The notes below the pieces were generated by a model, which saw only the letters and a list, made by a program, of their open reading frames with translations, ran no database searches and was not told where the DNA came from. A DNA stretch of 51,744 bases, from assembly GCF_947039425.1 (NCBI RefSeq), contig NZ_CAMQYW010000002.1, forward strand, positions 1 through 51,744. Direction: 5' to 3'. The stretch is from an uncultured Cetobacterium sp. GTDB taxonomy: Bacteria > Fusobacteriota > Fusobacteriia > Fusobacteriales > Fusobacteriaceae. This document shows positions 24,325 to 33,000 of the stretch, piece after piece; position 1 is the first letter of the stretch, and each line of letters begins with the position of its first letter. The position numbers and the translations under genes were made by a program.

Positions 24325-25344
24325 ATGATAACAATTTCACTTATTTTAATAATAATTGCAATAATAATAACAGAAAAAAGGGGAATTCCTTGGTTTTTGT
24401 ATCATCATATAGGAGAAAATGGAGTTTCAAAAGAATGGTTTGAAGAACATTTGAAAATTATAGATAGATTAAAGATGAAGACACTTAGAAATAGAGATGT
24501 TAAAACTAGTTTAGAAGAAAAAGGTAAATTAGATAAAAATAGTATCTTATTAACATTTGATGATGGATATTATAACAATTATAAATATGCACATCCACTA
24601 TTAAAAAAATATAATATGAAAGCAACAATATATTTAAACACAGCTTACATGGAAGATGAAAAAAATAGAAAGTTTGAATATTTAAGTTGGAAAGAGATTG
24701 AAGAGATGTCAGAAAGTGGTGTTTGGGATATACAATTACACTCACATAGACATATGCCAATTTTTGTGAATATTAATTTAGAAAGAGTAGTAGAAGAAAA
24801 AGATTTGTTAGATAGAGATATTCAATATTTATATTCTGGAAAAGCAAAAATAGGATATCCAATTTTAGGTAAAAGAGGGGAATATTCATCAAAAGGGATA
24901 ATAGTTACAGAACATGCAGCAGAAAAATTTAAAAATTTTTATGATAACTTAAATTTAGAATATTCAGAAAAAATAAAAGAGTGTCAAAAATATATAGATA
25001 CCAGTTTAAAAGATTGGTTTAAATATGAAGATGATACAATGGCAGAAAGAAGAATATCAATGGATTTAGATGAAAATATAAGAAAAATAAAAGAACATTG
25101 CAGAATAACTCCTACATTTTTTTGCTGGCCATGGGGACATAAGAATAAAATGACAGTAGATATTATGAAAAGAAAGGGAATATATGGCTTTGTAACTACA
25201 AGAAAAGGAACTAATAGTTTAAAAATAGATGTAGAAAATATAAAAAGAGTAGAGCTTAGAAAATTTACACCACTTAAATTTAAATTAAATGTTCTGGTTA
25301 CAAGAAATTACTTCTTAGGAAGAGTGTATCAGTTATTATCTTAA
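24325..25344 (+). CDS. Membrane-anchored polysaccharide deacetylase
   Basis: A 339-aa protein with an N-terminal membrane anchor (about 2-16, very Ile-rich) and a NodB-type carbohydrate esterase 4 domain. LLTFDDGY (about 75-82) is motif 1 with the catalytic base and metal aspartates, LHSHRHMP is motif 2 with the metal histidines, and CWPWG is a motif 3 variant. A long insert between motifs 2 and 3 (about 150-245) enlarges the domain. It probably removes acetyl groups from a cell-surface glycan outside the inner membrane. A GT2 gene follows at 16 bp, suggesting a shared envelope pathway. Confidence 0.82.
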   Translation: MITISLILIIIAIIITEKRGIPWFLYHHIGENGVSKEWFEEHLKIIDRLKMKTLRNRDVKTSLEEKGKLDKNSILLTFDDGYYNNYKYAHPLLKKYNMKATIYLNTAYMEDEKNRKFEYLSWKEIEEMSESGVWDIQLHSHRHMPIFVNINLERVVEEKDLLDRDIQYLYSGKAKIGYPILGKRGEYSSKGIIVTEHAAEKFKNFYDNLNLEYSEKIKECQKYIDTSLKDWFKYEDDTMAERRISMDLDENIRKIKEHCRITPTFFCWPWGHKNKMTVDIMKRKGIYGFVTTRKGTNSLKIDVENIKRVELRKFTPLKFKLNVLVTRNYFLGRVYQLLS

Positions 25345-25360
25345 AATTTAAGGAGGGAAA

Positions 25361-26122
25361 ATGATATCAGTAGGAATTATAACGTATAATGAAGAATTTA
25401 GATTAGGAAGAACATTAGAAGCAGTAAAAGAGTTTGCAGATGAGATAGTTATAGTAGATAGCTTTAGTACAGATAATACAATAGAAATTGCAAGAGAATA
25501 CGGAGCACGAATATTTCAAAGAGAATGGATAGGATATGGCGATCAAAAAAATTATGTTATAGAAAAGTGTCAAGGAGATTGGATTCTTTTAATTGATGCA
25601 GATGAAGTTATTATAAAAGAGTTAAAAGAAGAAATTAAAAATATAACTTATAAAAATGAAAAAACAGTATATGAAATTCCATTTAATAGTGTTTGTTTTG
25701 GAAAAAGAATAAGATTTGGAGGTTGGAGTGGAAGCTCTAGAATTAGACTTTTTAAAAAAAATAGTGGAAAGTATTCTTTAGATAAAGTTCATGAAAAATT
25801 TATAACGACAGAAAGAATAGGGAAATTGAAAAAAAGAATAGATCATTATACATATGAAGATTATGAAGATTATTTAAACAAATTTAATAGATATACTGGA
25901 GAGGGAGCTCAAGTTGCTTTTGAAAAGGGAAAAAAAGCAGGGTTATTCAATATATTATTAAATCCTATTTTTAAATTTATTAGAATGTATATATTTAGGT
26001 TGGGGGTATTAGACGGAGTAGAGGGATTGGTTTTAGCAGTGTCTAGTGCAATGTATACAAGTGTAAAATATGTTAAATTAAGAAACTTAACAATGGATTA
26101 TAATGAATTTAAAAATAGATAG
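25361..26122 (+). CDS. GT2 family glycosyltransferase (LPS-core type)
   Basis: A 253-aa GT-A fold glycosyltransferase. The N-terminal ITYNEEFRLGRTLEAV and IVDSFSTDNT bind the nucleotide sugar, and LIDADE is the DXD metal motif (about residues 74-79). The pattern matches WaaE/KdtX/LgtF-like LPS core glucosyltransferases; a weakly amphipathic C-terminus may contact the membrane. The sugar is not readable. It forms a two-gene unit with the deacetylase and ends at a strong terminator. Confidence 0.85.
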   Translation: MISVGIITYNEEFRLGRTLEAVKEFADEIVIVDSFSTDNTIEIAREYGARIFQREWIGYGDQKNYVIEKCQGDWILLIDADEVIIKELKEEIKNITYKNEKTVYEIPFNSVCFGKRIRFGGWSGSSRIRLFKKNSGKYSLDKVHEKFITTERIGKLKKRIDHYTYEDYEDYLNKFNRYTGEGAQVAFEKGKKAGLFNILLNPIFKFIRMYIFRLGVLDGVEGLVLAVSSAMYTSVKYVKLRNLTMDYNEFKNR

Positions 26123-26130
26123 ATATAAAG

Positions 26131-26167
26131 AATAACAGAAAGAGATTAATCTTTCTGTTATTTTTTT
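26131..26167 (+). terminator. Rho-independent terminator after the GT2 gene
   Basis: Perfect 13-bp stem AATAACAGAAAGA/TCTTTCTGTTATT, 6-nt loop, then T residues. Confidence 0.93.
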
Positions 26168-26183
26168 AAAAGAAGGAGGGAAT

Positions 26184-26789
26184 ATGATAAAAATAGAGAA
26201 TTTATCTATAAGTTTTGATAATAAAAAAGTAATTGATAACTTGAATTTAACAATAAAAAAAGGAGAAAAAATAATACTTAATTCATCTTCTGGATCTGGT
26301 AAAACAAGTTTTTTAAGAGTATTGCAAGGATTTATTTTAAATTATAGTGGAGAAATAAAAATTTGCAATTTGAATTTAAATGAAAAAAATATAAAAGAGA
26401 TTAGAAGTAATATATCTTATGTAAGTCAAAGAGTAGAGTTACCTCAAGGAAAAGTAAAGGATATTTTAAAAATGATTTTTAATTATTCTGTAAATAGAGG
26501 GATAGAAGTAAAAGAATTAGAAAAAAAATTACAAGAGTTTAATTTAGATAAAGAGATTTTAGAAAGAGATACTAAACAAATATCAGGTGGAGAGAGACAG
26601 AGAATAGGATTTATTATTTCTTTATATTTAAATAGAGAAATTTGGCTTTTAGATGAGATTACAGCTTCTTTAGATTTTAATATGAAGAAAAAAGTAGAAG
26701 AGTATATTTTAAATAGTGATAAAACTATAATTTTAGTATCTCATGATGAGAATTGGGATTTGTCAAAATTTAAAGAGGTGAAATGGTGA
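26184..26789 (+). CDS. fetA: ABC transporter ATP-binding protein, FetA-like
   Basis: A 201-aa nucleotide-binding subunit with Walker A SSSGSGKT (about 36-43), Q-loop region SYVSQR, signature ISGGERQR, Walker B IWLLDEITASLD and switch histidine in VSHDE. Its partner is the overlapping permease of the FetB family, so the pair is named after E. coli FetAB, which protects against iron-driven oxidative stress by exporting iron. The Fe substrate is inferred from homology only. The last 7 nt overlap the permease gene. Confidence 0.8.
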   Translation: MIKIENLSISFDNKKVIDNLNLTIKKGEKIILNSSSGSGKTSFLRVLQGFILNYSGEIKICNLNLNEKNIKEIRSNISYVSQRVELPQGKVKDILKMIFNYSVNRGIEVKELEKKLQEFNLDKEILERDTKQISGGERQRIGFIISLYLNREIWLLDEITASLDFNMKKKVEEYILNSDKTIILVSHDENWDLSKFKEVKW

Positions 26790-27565
26790 TAGTAGAAGTA
26801 AGCTATCTAAAATTAGTAAGTATATTAATAGGATTTATGCCTATTATATATTTCTTGAAAAAATTCAAGATATATTTAATAAAAGATTTAATTGTTAGTA
26901 TTATAAGGATGTTTATACAGTTAATAGCTGTTGGAATTTATTTAAAGTATATTTTCAATTATAACAACATTGTTATTAATATTTTATATTTAATTTTTAT
27001 GATTTCAATAACGGCAATAACATGTGGAAAAAATATTAATTTAAAAAAAAGAGGATCTATTTATATTTTTTTATCAATGGCATTTATAATTAGTATTGTT
27101 TTGACAATATTTATAAAAGAGATATTAAATGAAAATCTTAGGAATGCAAGATACTTTGTTCCTATCTCTGGAATGTTATTGGGAAATATGTTAAAAACAT
27201 CAATTATTTCTTTAAATAATTTTTTTAATTATTTTAAAGAAAATGAAAGTGAATATGAATATCTCATATCTTTAGGAGCTAATAAATATGAGGCTCTGCT
27301 TGGAAATGTAAGACAAAGTATACTTCTTAGTATAAAACCAATAATATCATCTGTGGCGACAATGGGACTTGTAAGTTTGCCTGGAATGATGACAGGTCAA
27401 ATTTTAGGTGGAGCTTCACCTACAACAGCAATAAAATATCAAATAGGAGTGATGTTATTAATCTTAATGAGTGAATTTTATAACGTAATAATTTTACTTT
27501 TTTTAAGTATAAAATTATATTTTGATGGCTATGACATGTTAAAAGAAGAGTACTTTAAAGAATAA
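26783..27565 (+). CDS. fetB: ABC transporter permease, FetB family (UPF0014)
   Basis: A 260-aa inner-membrane protein with about six or seven hydrophobic segments, from the UPF0014/FetB (STAR2/ALS3-like) family. VPISGMLLGNMLK and the coupling segment SLPGMMTGQILGGASPTTAIKYQ (about 207-229) are diagnostic. It overlaps fetA by 7 nt, with GAGGTG placed before its ATG inside fetA. In E. coli the complex exports iron; metal specificity here is inference. No metal-regulator box was recognised upstream of fetA. Confidence 0.83.
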   Translation: MVIVEVSYLKLVSILIGFMPIIYFLKKFKIYLIKDLIVSIIRMFIQLIAVGIYLKYIFNYNNIVINILYLIFMISITAITCGKNINLKKRGSIYIFLSMAFIISIVLTIFIKEILNENLRNARYFVPISGMLLGNMLKTSIISLNNFFNYFKENESEYEYLISLGANKYEALLGNVRQSILLSIKPIISSVATMGLVSLPGMMTGQILGGASPTTAIKYQIGVMLLILMSEFYNVIILLFLSIKLYFDGYDMLKEEYFKE

Positions 27566-27578
27566 GAAATAGAATTTA

Positions 27579-27607
27579 TTTACAAATATTTTTATATATG
27601 ATAAAAT
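27579..27607 (+). promoter_or_regulatory. promoter of ychF
   Basis: TTTACA (27579-27584), 17-bp spacer, extended -10 TGATAAAAT (27599-27607). Confidence 0.75.
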
Positions 27608-27641
27608 TTAAAGTAAAATAAAATTCTAGGAGGAATCTCTA

Positions 27642-28736
27642 ATGATAGGAATAGGAATAGTAGGACTTCCAAATGTAGGAAAGTCAACATTATTTAATGC
27701 TATAACAAAAGCAGGAGCAGCAGAAGCAGCTAACTACCCATTTTGTACTATAGAACCAAATGTAGGAATGGTAACAGTTCCAGATTCAAGATTAAATGAA
27801 TTATCAAAAATAATAAATCCTCAAAGAGTTCAACATGCAACAGTTGAATTTGTTGATATTGCAGGTTTAGTTGAAGGTGCTGCAAAAGGTGAAGGATTAG
27901 GAAATAAATTTTTATCAAATATAAGAACAACAGCAGCATTATGTCAAGTTGTGAGATGTTTTGAAGATGAAAATGTAATTCATGTAAGCGGAAGTGTTGA
28001 TCCAATAAGAGATATTGAAATAATTAATGGAGAACTAGTTTTAGCGGATATGGAAACTGTAGAAAAAGCAATTGAAAAACAGTCAAAATTATTTAAAGCT
28101 AAGAATAAAGAAGCTATGGCTATGATGCCAGTTTTAGAAAAATGTAAAGCCCATTTAGATGAATATAATCTATTAAAAACTTTAGTATTAACACCAGAGG
28201 AACAAGAAGTAATAAGAGGTTATCAACTACTTACTTTAAAACCGATGATGTTTGCTGCTAATGTTTCTGAAGATGATTTAGCAACTGGAAATGAATATGT
28301 TGAAATGGTAAGAAAGTATGCTGAAGATTTAGGTTCAGAAGTAGTAATTGTATCTGCAAAAGTAGAGTCAGAGCTTCAAGAGATGGAAGAAGAAGATAAA
28401 GCTGAATTTTTAGAATCTTTAGGAGTAGAAGAGCCAGGATTAAATAGATTAATAAGAGCAGGATTTAAATTACTTGGATTACAAACTTATTTCACAGCAG
28501 GAGTAAAAGAAGTAAGAGCATGGACTATAAAAATCGGAGATACAGCACCTAAAGCAGCTGGAGAAATTCATACTGATTTTGAGAGAGGATTTATTAGAGC
28601 CAAAGTAGTAGGTTTTGAAGATTTTATTAAATATTCAGGATGGAAAGGCGCACAAGAAGCGGGAGCATTAAGACTTGAAGGAAAAGAGTATATTGTTAAA
28701 GATGGAGATTTAATGGAGTTTTTATTTAACGTATAA
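27642..28736 (+). CDS. ychF: Ribosome-binding ATPase YchF (Obg-like)
   Basis: A 364-aa TRAFAC-class P-loop protein that binds the ribosome and hydrolyses ATP rather than GTP. G1 is [10 protein letters not shown]3 [16 protein letters not shown], and the GTP-specificity motif NKxD is replaced by NVSE, the hallmark of YchF. The C-terminal TGS domain includes the [15 protein letters not shown] stretch. It is a single-gene unit with its own promoter, behind AGGAGG. Confidence 0.96.
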   Translation: MIGIGIVGLPNVGKSTLFNAITKAGAAEAANYPFCTIEPNVGMVTVPDSRLNELSKIINPQRVQHATVEFVDIAGLVEGAAKGEGLGNKFLSNIRTTAALCQVVRCFEDENVIHVSGSVDPIRDIEIINGELVLADMETVEKAIEKQSKLFKAKNKEAMAMMPVLEKCKAHLDEYNLLKTLVLTPEEQEVIRGYQLLTLKPMMFAANVSEDDLATGNEYVEMVRKYAEDLGSEVVIVSAKVESELQEMEEEDKAEFLESLGVEEPGLNRLIRAGFKLLGLQTYFTAGVKEVRAWTIKIGDTAPKAAGEIHTDFERGFIRAKVVGFEDFIKYSGWKGAQEAGALRLEGKEYIVKDGDLMEFLFNV

Positions 28737-28767
28737 AATTATTAAAAAAGTTGTTAAGAAAAATTAC

Positions 28768-28796
28768 TTGACAAGCTTTAAAAAAACTAGTAAAAT
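28768..28796 (+). promoter_or_regulatory. promoter of yceD-rpmF
   Basis: TTGACA (28768-28773), 17-bp spacer, TAAAAT (28791-28796). Confidence 0.8.
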
Positions 28797-28828
28797 ATTG
28801 TGGTATTGTAATTATAAGGAGGATAACT

Positions 28829-29311
28829 TTGATATTAAAAATAAGTCAAATTATTAATGGATCAGAAGTTGCATTTGATTATGTTGAAGAAACTATGGAC
28901 TCTTTTGATTTACCTGAAGGAATAGTTATTAAAGGTAGAGCTTATGAAGAGGACGGACATTATGTAGTTGAAGGTTCTTATAGAACAGTACTTAAGTTAG
29001 AATGTGTTAGATGTTTAGCAGAAATAACGCCTATTATTCAAGGAGAGTTTTCTGGAAGATTTTTAAATCCGAAAGATTATGCTAAATTCATTGATAGCTT
29101 AAAACCAGAAGAAGAGTTTGGAGAGCTTCATTTTGAAGAAGCAGTAGCCAATGAAATAAATATATCGGAGCTGGTAAGAGAATATGTAATACTTGATTTG
29201 TCAGAATATGAGTCATGTCTTCCAGAATGTAAGGACGCCTCAGAGGTTGAAAAATATTCAAAAGAAGATATAGATCCTAGATGGCAACAATTATTAGAGA
29301 TAAAAATTTAA
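28829..29311 (+). CDS. yceD: YceD family protein (DUF177)
   Basis: A 160-aa protein of the YceD/DUF177 family, typically encoded just before ribosomal protein L32 and implicated in 23S rRNA accumulation. Cysteine pairs CVRC (mid-protein) and CLPEC (near the C-terminus) may bind a metal. It begins with TTG 28829, 6 nt after AAGGAGGA; no ATG is better placed. It is the first gene of the yceD-rpmF pair that opens the fatty-acid cluster. Confidence 0.87.
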   Translation: MILKISQIINGSEVAFDYVEETMDSFDLPEGIVIKGRAYEEDGHYVVEGSYRTVLKLECVRCLAEITPIIQGEFSGRFLNPKDYAKFIDSLKPEEEFGELHFEEAVANEINISELVREYVILDLSEYESCLPECKDASEVEKYSKEDIDPRWQQLLEIKI

Positions 29312-29347
29312 TTTTTAAAATATGTATGTATTAGGAGGGAAACTAAA

Positions 29348-29533
29348 ATGGCAGTACCTAAGAAGAAAACTTCAAAAGCTAAAAAAAATATGAGAAGATC
29401 TCATGATGCATTAAAAGGTTCTACATTAGCAACTTGTGATAAGTGTGGAGCTCCAAGAAGACCACACAGAATTTGTCTTGCATGTGGAGATTACAACGGA
29501 AAGCAAGTGTTATCTACAGAAGCAGCAGAGTAA
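29348..29533 (+). CDS. rpmF: 50S ribosomal protein L32
   Basis: A 61-aa ribosomal protein with the L32 N-terminus [20 protein letters not shown] and a zinc-binding [26 protein letters not shown] site precedes the ATG. Zinc-binding (C+) form. A terminator follows, separating it from plsX, which then has its own promoter. Confidence 0.98.
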   Translation: MAVPKKKTSKAKKNMRRSHDALKGSTLATCDKCGAPRRPHRICLACGDYNGKQVLSTEAAE

Positions 29534-29548
29534 TAAGTAATAGCTTAT

Positions 29549-29585
29549 AAAAAAAAGCGGGATAATTAAATCTTGCTTTTTTTTA
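29549..29585 (+). terminator. Rho-independent terminator after rpmF
   Basis: Stem AAAAGCGGGAT/ATCTTGCTTTT with two G-T pairs and a 6-nt loop, then a T run. Confidence 0.8.
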
Positions 29586-29597
29586 TTTTCTAAAATA

Positions 29598-29606
29598 TGG
29601 TATAAT
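29598..29606 (+). promoter_or_regulatory. extended -10 promoter of plsX
   Basis: TGGTATAAT lies 33 bp before the plsX ATG; the -35 position is only a T run, so recognition would rest on the extended -10. Confidence 0.6.
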
Positions 29607-29638
29607 AATAAATAATACAAATATTTTAGGGGTGAGTT

Positions 29639-30634
29639 ATGAAAATTGCAGTAGATGCCATGGGTGGAGATTATGCACCCTTAGAAACAGTAAAAGGGGC
29701 TATACAGGCACTTGAAGAAATGGAAAATCTTTCTATAATTTTAGTTGGAAAAAAAGAAGAGATTGATATAGAATTAAAAAAATATAATTGTAACATAGAG
29801 AGAATATCAATAGTTGATGCAAGAGAAGTTGTTGAAATGGATGATGATCCTATAATAGCTATAAAAGCAAAGAAAGATTCTTCAATGAATAGAATGTTAG
29901 AATTAGTTAAAAGTGGTGAAGCAGATGCTTCAGTTTCAGCTGGAAATACGGGAGCACTAATTAGTTCTAGTCAGTTAAAATTAAGAAGAATTAAAGGTGT
30001 TTTAAGACCTGCAATAACAACAATATTTCCAGGGAAAAAAAGAGATATTGTCCTTATGGATGTTGGTGCTAATTCTGATTGCAGAGCAGATTTTATAAAC
30101 CAATTTGCTACAATGGGTAGTGTTTATTATGAAGAGATGTTTTCGATTGAAAAACCTAAAGTTGGTTTATTAAATATAGGTTCTGAAGAGGGAAAAGGAA
30201 ATGAAATAACAAGGCAGTCTTATGATCTACTTAAAGAAAATAAAAATATAAATTTTATTGGGAATGTTGAAAGTAGAGATATGATGGATGGAGAAGTAGA
30301 TGTAGTGGTGACGGATGGATTTACAGGAAATATGGTGTTGAAAACTGCTGAAGGAGTTTCTAAATTTGTATTTTCATTATTAAAAGAGGAAATTAATAAA
30401 AGTTTTGTAGGAAAGATTGGAGCTTTATTACTAAAACCTATATTTAAAAAAATGAAAAATAAGTTGGATTCATCTGAATATGGAGGAGCTTTATTTTTGG
30501 GAATAAATGGAATATCAATAAAAGCCCATGGGAACTCAAGTTCTAAAGGGATAAAAAATGCTATTAAAGTTGCTAACAAATTTGCAGAAGATAAATTTAT
30601 TGAAAGATTAACAGAGGTTATGCAGCAAGACTAA
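29639..30634 (+). CDS. plsX: Phosphate acyltransferase PlsX
   Basis: Makes acyl-phosphate from acyl-ACP for phosphatidic acid synthesis; a peripheral inner-membrane enzyme. The 331-aa protein begins with the family motif IAVDAMGGDYAP, and contains SAGNTGALIS and VTDGFTGNMVLKT. It is followed at 10 bp by fabH and co-transcribed with the FASII genes, the usual plsX-fabHDF-acpP order. Confidence 0.97.
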   Translation: MKIAVDAMGGDYAPLETVKGAIQALEEMENLSIILVGKKEEIDIELKKYNCNIERISIVDAREVVEMDDDPIIAIKAKKDSSMNRMLELVKSGEADASVSAGNTGALISSSQLKLRRIKGVLRPAITTIFPGKKRDIVLMDVGANSDCRADFINQFATMGSVYYEEMFSIEKPKVGLLNIGSEEGKGNEITRQSYDLLKENKNINFIGNVESRDMMDGEVDVVVTDGFTGNMVLKTAEGVSKFVFSLLKEEINKSFVGKIGALLLKPIFKKMKNKLDSSEYGGALFLGINGISIKAHGNSSSKGIKNAIKVANKFAEDKFIERLTEVMQQD

Positions 30635-30644
30635 GGAGGAAGAA

Positions 30645-31637
30645 ATGAAACTTAAAAATGTTGGAATAATAGGATTAGGAACATATGTCCCTGAGAGAAT
30701 AATGACAAATTTTGATTTTGAAAAAATAATTGAAACATCCGATGAATGGATAAGAAGTAGAACAGGAATAGAGGAAAGAAGATTTGCAAGTGAAGAGCAA
30801 GCAACATCTGATTTAGCAGCTGAAGCAGCAAAAAAAGCTATAAAAAAATCTGGAATTTCAGTAGAAGATATAGATATGATTTTACTTGCAACAACAACAC
30901 CAGACTATCCAATACAGAGTACAGCTTGTGTAGTTCAAGAGTTAATAGGAGCAGTAAATGCAGCAGCTTTAGATGTAAATGCAGCTTGTAGTGGTTTTGT
31001 GTATGCATTGACTATGGCTAAAGGTTTAATTTCATCAGGAATGAATAAAAATATATTAGTAATAGGAGCAGAAGTTTTATCTAAGTGTGTAGATATGCAA
31101 GATAGAAATACTTGTGTTTTATTCGGTGATGGAGCAGCAGCAGCAGTAGTATCTGAAGTAGAAGAAGGATATGGTATAATCTCGCAATTCTTAGGTGCGG
31201 AAGCAGATACAAAAGGATCTTTAAGAACACCTGCAGGAGGAACAAGAAAGCCTTTGAGCCAGGAAGTTTTAGAAGAGAGATCAAATTTCTTACAAATGAA
31301 AGGACAAGATGTATTTAAGTTTGCAGTTAAAGCTTTACCAAAGGCTACTATTGAGGCCTTAAATGGAGCAGGCTTAGAAGCTGAAGATATAAACATGGTA
31401 TTCCCTCATCAAGCTAATAGTAGAATAATTGATTCAGCATCAAAGAGATTAGGAATTTCTATGGATAAGTTTTATTTAAATTTAAATAAATATGGAAATA
31501 CATCATCAGCTTCAATTGGATTAGCTCTTGGAGAGGCTCTTGAAAAGGGATTAGTAAAAAAAGGAGATATGATTGCTTTAACAGGATTTGGAGCAGGATT
31601 AACTTATGCATCGATGATAATAAAATGGTGTTATTAA
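30645..31637 (+). CDS. fabH: 3-oxoacyl-ACP synthase III (FabH)
   Basis: Condenses acetyl-CoA with malonyl-ACP to start fatty-acid synthesis. The 330-aa thiolase-fold enzyme has catalytic C115 in NAACSGFVYAL, FPHQANSRI with the catalytic His, and NKYGNTSSAS with the catalytic Asn. It is second in the plsX operon; a further promoter precedes fabD downstream. Confidence 0.98.
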   Translation: MKLKNVGIIGLGTYVPERIMTNFDFEKIIETSDEWIRSRTGIEERRFASEEQATSDLAAEAAKKAIKKSGISVEDIDMILLATTTPDYPIQSTACVVQELIGAVNAAALDVNAACSGFVYALTMAKGLISSGMNKNILVIGAEVLSKCVDMQDRNTCVLFGDGAAAAVVSEVEEGYGIISQFLGAEADTKGSLRTPAGGTRKPLSQEVLEERSNFLQMKGQDVFKFAVKALPKATIEALNGAGLEAEDINMVFPHQANSRIIDSASKRLGISMDKFYLNLNKYGNTSSASIGLALGEALEKGLVKKGDMIALTGFGAGLTYASMIIKWCY

Positions 31638-31646
31638 ATAAAAAAA

Positions 31647-31675
31647 TTGACAGAAGAAAAGTAATATGATATATT
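31647..31675 (+). promoter_or_regulatory. internal promoter before fabD
   Basis: TTGACA (31647-31652), 17-bp spacer, extended -10 TGATATATT (31667-31675). A clear second promoter inside the fatty-acid cluster. Confidence 0.78.
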
Positions 31676-31712
31676 AAAAAACAGGTGTTATTTTTTAGAA
31701 AAAGGAGTGTTT

Positions 31713-32618
31713 ATGAATAAAATTGCTTTTGTATTTCCAGGACAAGGAACTCAATATATTGGAATGGGAAAAGAACTTTATGAAAATAATGAATTAGCTA
31801 AAAATGAATTTGATAAAATATTTTCAAGTTTAGATATTGATTTAAAATCAGTTATGTTTGAAGGAACAGAAGAGGAGTTAAAGGATACAAAAAATACTCA
31901 ACCAGCTATTGTTGCAATGAGCTTAGTTTTAGAAAAGTTATTAAGAGCTAAAGGAATTGTTCCAGATTATGTAGCAGGGCACTCTGTTGGTGAATATGCA
32001 GCTATTGGTTCAGCAGGATTCTTATCTATGGAAGATGCAGTAAAGTTAACTTCTTTAAGAGGGAAAGCAATGAGTGAAGTTTCGGCAAAAGTATCAGGAT
32101 CTATGGCCGCAATTATAGGGATGGAGTCAGATAAAATAGTAGAACTTTTAAAAACTATTTCAGGAATTGTAGAGGCAGTTAATTTTAATGAACCAAAACA
32201 AACTGTTATAGCAGGAGAGAAAGAAGCGATAACAAATGCTTGTGTACTGTTAAAAGAAAATGGAGCTAGAAGAGCTATGGAACTTGCGGTTTCAGGACCT
32301 TTCCATTCATCATTAATGAAACCGGCAGGAGATATTTTAAAAGAGGAATTAAATAATTTTAATTTTAAAGATTCTGAAATACCACTAATAGGAAACACAA
32401 CAGCAACTGAAATAAAAACAGTAGATTTATTAAAAGATGAACTATATAATCAAAGTTTTGGACCAGTAAAGTGGGTTGAAACAATTAGAAATCTTAAGAA
32501 TTTAGGTGTAACAAAAATCTATGAAATTGGTCCTGGAAAAGTATTAAATGGATTAATAAAAAAGATTGATAAAGAAATTGAAGTAATAAATATAGAAAAG
32601 CTTGAAGATTTAAATTAA
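31713..32618 (+). CDS. fabD: Malonyl-CoA:ACP transacylase
   Basis: Loads malonate onto ACP for chain elongation. The 301-aa enzyme has FVFPGQGTQYIGMG (oxyanion loop), the nucleophile S91 in GHSVGEYAA, and the downstream catalytic His in SGPFHSSLM. I start at ATG 31713, 6 nt after AAGGAG; the ORF-track GTG 31707 overlaps the ribosome site. Confidence 0.97.
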   Translation: MNKIAFVFPGQGTQYIGMGKELYENNELAKNEFDKIFSSLDIDLKSVMFEGTEEELKDTKNTQPAIVAMSLVLEKLLRAKGIVPDYVAGHSVGEYAAIGSAGFLSMEDAVKLTSLRGKAMSEVSAKVSGSMAAIIGMESDKIVELLKTISGIVEAVNFNEPKQTVIAGEKEAITNACVLLKENGARRAMELAVSGPFHSSLMKPAGDILKEELNNFNFKDSEIPLIGNTTATEIKTVDLLKDELYNQSFGPVKWVETIRNLKNLGVTKIYEIGPGKVLNGLIKKIDKEIEVINIEKLEDLN

Positions 32619-32633
32619 GTAAAGCGATAAAAC

Positions 32634-32662
32634 TTGAAAAAATATATTAAATTTGATAATAT
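32634..32662 (+). promoter_or_regulatory. internal promoter before acpP
   Basis: TTGAAA (32634-32639), 17-bp spacer, extended -10 TGATAATAT (32654-32662), 38 bp before acpP. Confidence 0.7.
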
Positions 32663-32700
32663 ATTTATATAAAATACCCAAAATTTAAGGAGGAAAATAA

Positions 32701-32928
32701 ATGTTAGATAAAATAAGAGAAATAGTAGTAGAGCAATTAGGAGTAGATGCAGATCAAGTTACTTTAGAAGCAAATTTCGTAGAGGATTTAGGAGCAGATT
32801 CATTAGATACAGTAGAATTAATAATGGCTTTTGAAGAGGAATTTGATGTAGAAATCCCTGATACAGATGCTGAAAAAATCAAAACTGTACAAGATGTAGT
32901 AAACTACATTGAGTCAACAAATAAGTAA
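32701..32928 (+). CDS. acpP: Acyl carrier protein
   Basis: The 75-aa acidic carrier of growing acyl chains. The 4'-phosphopantetheine attachment serine is S34 in [21 protein letters not shown] precedes the ATG. It has its own promoter and is followed by an intercistronic hairpin, consistent with ACP being needed in larger amounts than the synthases. Confidence 0.98.
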   Translation: MLDKIREIVVEQLGVDADQVTLEANFVEDLGADSLDTVELIMAFEEEFDVEIPDTDAEKIKTVQDVVNYIESTNK

Positions 32929-32936
32929 GATGAATT

Positions 32937-32962
32937 TAAAGGGGTATGTAAGTACCCCTTTA
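32937..32962 (+). terminator. Intercistronic hairpin between acpP and fabF (partial terminator or mRNA 3'-end stabiliser)
   Basis: Perfect 10-bp stem TAAAGGGGTA/TACCCCTTTA with 6-nt loop. The T run begins only 5 nt after the stem, so termination is probably incomplete and fabF can still be transcribed from upstream. Confidence 0.65.
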
Positions 32963-33000
32963 GTTGTATTTTTTGGAAAAAATTAAAAGAGGTGAAATTT

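Noticed and set aside
30935-31396. Minus-strand ORF of 153 aa in fabH
   Set aside because: Shadow of a highly conserved gene; composition reflects the complement of fabH codons.
31967-32398. Minus-strand ORF of 143 aa in fabD
   Set aside because: Shadow reading of fabD; no start signal and no recognisable domain.
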